This document shows positions 5,863-6,393 of a DNA stretch of 6,393 nucleotides, piece by piece (positions within the stretch are counted from its first letter, which is position 1; the number at the start of each line of letters is the position of its first letter). The stretch comes from an uncultured Persicitalea sp. (GTDB lineage Bacteria > Bacteroidota > Bacteroidia > Cytophagales > Spirosomataceae). The position numbers and the translations under genes were made by a program. Location of the stretch: assembly GCA_950075905.1 (NCBI GenBank), contig CATMVR010000304.1, positions 1 to 6,393 on the forward strand, read 5' to 3'. Under the pieces are notes generated by a model. The model was not told the DNA's origin. It made no database searches and saw only the letters and a list, made by a program, of their open reading frames with translations.

Positions 5863-6393
5863 TTATTTCAACGAAATTGTCCTTCCAGTTTTAGCCGATT
5901 TTCGGGCAGCTTCCAGGATTTGTACGGCTGTTATGTTCACCGGAAGCTCGTATAAGTCGTTTTTGTCCATCTTTAGTCGTCCCTGTACTACATCTGCCAG
6001 CACTGAAAACGGATCTTCAAAGGGAGCCGGCCGGGGAGAAAGTTTCAGCGTCTCTTCCGGATTTTTTTCCGCCAGGCGTTGGCGCACCGTGGTACGATCT
6101 ACGGCCACAGCATAGCCCTTGGTGCCGTAGACCTCCATATCCTTACGGGCAAAGGTCCAGTTCCAGGAGCCCTGTATGATGCACTGCGCCTTAGGGTATT
6201 GGAGTATAATGGTGGCCTCGTCGTCTACCTTGGGGTAGATGTCGGGCTTGTTTTGCTGCGTTATGGCGGTCACGGTGAGCGGCTTTTCACCCTGCATCAG
6301 CCAGGTCATCAGATTGGCTCCGTAGCAGCCAAAATCAGTCAGGGCACCACCACCATTCAAAGCGGGGTCGATAAGCCAGGTGACAATTTCTTC
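5863..6393 (-). CDS. Gfo/Idh/MocA-family oxidoreductase, C-terminal part, truncated by the window edge
   Basis: The minus strand is open from the right edge to a TAA at 5863-5865, giving 176 residues of the C-terminal substrate-binding domain; the N-terminal NAD(P)-binding Rossmann fold and EKP motif lie outside the window. Key features are the family block NGGGALTDFGCYGANLMTWL (visible residues 13-32), then VDDEATIILQYP, DMEVYGTKG and the final helix TAVQILEAARKSAKTGRTISLK that is typical of the family. At visible residue 24 the sequence has Tyr (GCYGANL) where inositol dehydrogenases have His; Zymomonas glucose-fructose oxidoreductase has a catalytic Tyr in the same context (DIGxYGLN), so this belongs to the Tyr-type, GFOR-like branch. 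Likely substrates are sugars or polyols, but the actual one cannot be read from sequence. No convincing terminator follows it; the cold-shock gene starts 115 bases downstream on the same strand. Confidence 0.92.
   Translation of the reverse strand, partial: EEIVTWLIDPALNGGGALTDFGCYGANLMTWLMQGEKPLTVTAITQQNKPDIYPKVDDEATIILQYPKAQCIIQGSWNWTFARKDMEVYGTKGYAVAVDRTTVRQRLAEKNPEETLKLSPRPAPFEDPFSVLADVVQGRLKMDKNDLYELPVNITAVQILEAARKSAKTGRTISLK

Noticed and set aside
5848..5864. Weak inverted repeat aaagt/acttt after the Gfo/Idh stop
   Set aside because: Only five AT-rich pairs with a short T run; too weak to call as a terminator.

Overview
The window looks like chromosomal DNA from a member of the Bacteroidota, most likely the order Cytophagales (Spirosoma/Dyadobacter-like). 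This rests on protein families (DUF5916 outer-membrane protein, DUF6807 'PmoA-like' protein, Cytophagales-style lipoprotein), on starts without Shine-Dalgarno sequences, and on a perfect Bacteroidota-type -7 box (TATATTTG) before the largest gene. The genus is inference. No mobile element, tRNA, rRNA or CRISPR array is visible, and no gene-free stretch exceeds about 240 bases.

Layout, left to right. (1) 1-922, minus strand: the N-terminal 307 codons of an exported DUF6807 protein that runs off the left edge. (2) 1003-1034: a strong intrinsic terminator for minus-strand transcription. (3) 1042-1290, minus: an 82-residue protein that is about 35% proline. (4) 1405-2190, minus: an MtfA/M90-type zinc peptidase with an N-terminal membrane anchor. 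(5) 2230-4464, minus: a 744-residue CBM9-like/DUF5916 outer-membrane protein. It lies 39 bases upstream of the peptidase gene, so the two are probably co-transcribed, possibly through the proline-rich gene to the terminator. (6) 4465-4706: a divergent intergenic region with a clear minus-strand promoter element and a weaker plus-strand candidate. (7) 4707-5495, plus: a glycine-rich lipoprotein. (8) 5507-5532: a hairpin terminator shared by convergent genes. (9) 5556-5747, minus: a cold-shock protein with an AT-rich leader and a 10-bp tandem repeat touching the start codon. (10) 5863-6393, minus: the C-terminal 176 residues of a Gfo/Idh/MocA oxidoreductase that runs off the right edge.

The central block (DUF5916 barrel, membrane-anchored peptidase, divergent lipoprotein) is an envelope-oriented neighbourhood. 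The two edge genes belong to families tied to sugar or sugar-derivative metabolism, but each is cut off and nothing here proves they work together. I do not see a convincing new multi-gene system. The most noteworthy items are the proline-rich microprotein, the glycine-rich lipoprotein divergent from the DUF5916 gene, and the repeat directly upstream of the cold-shock start codon.
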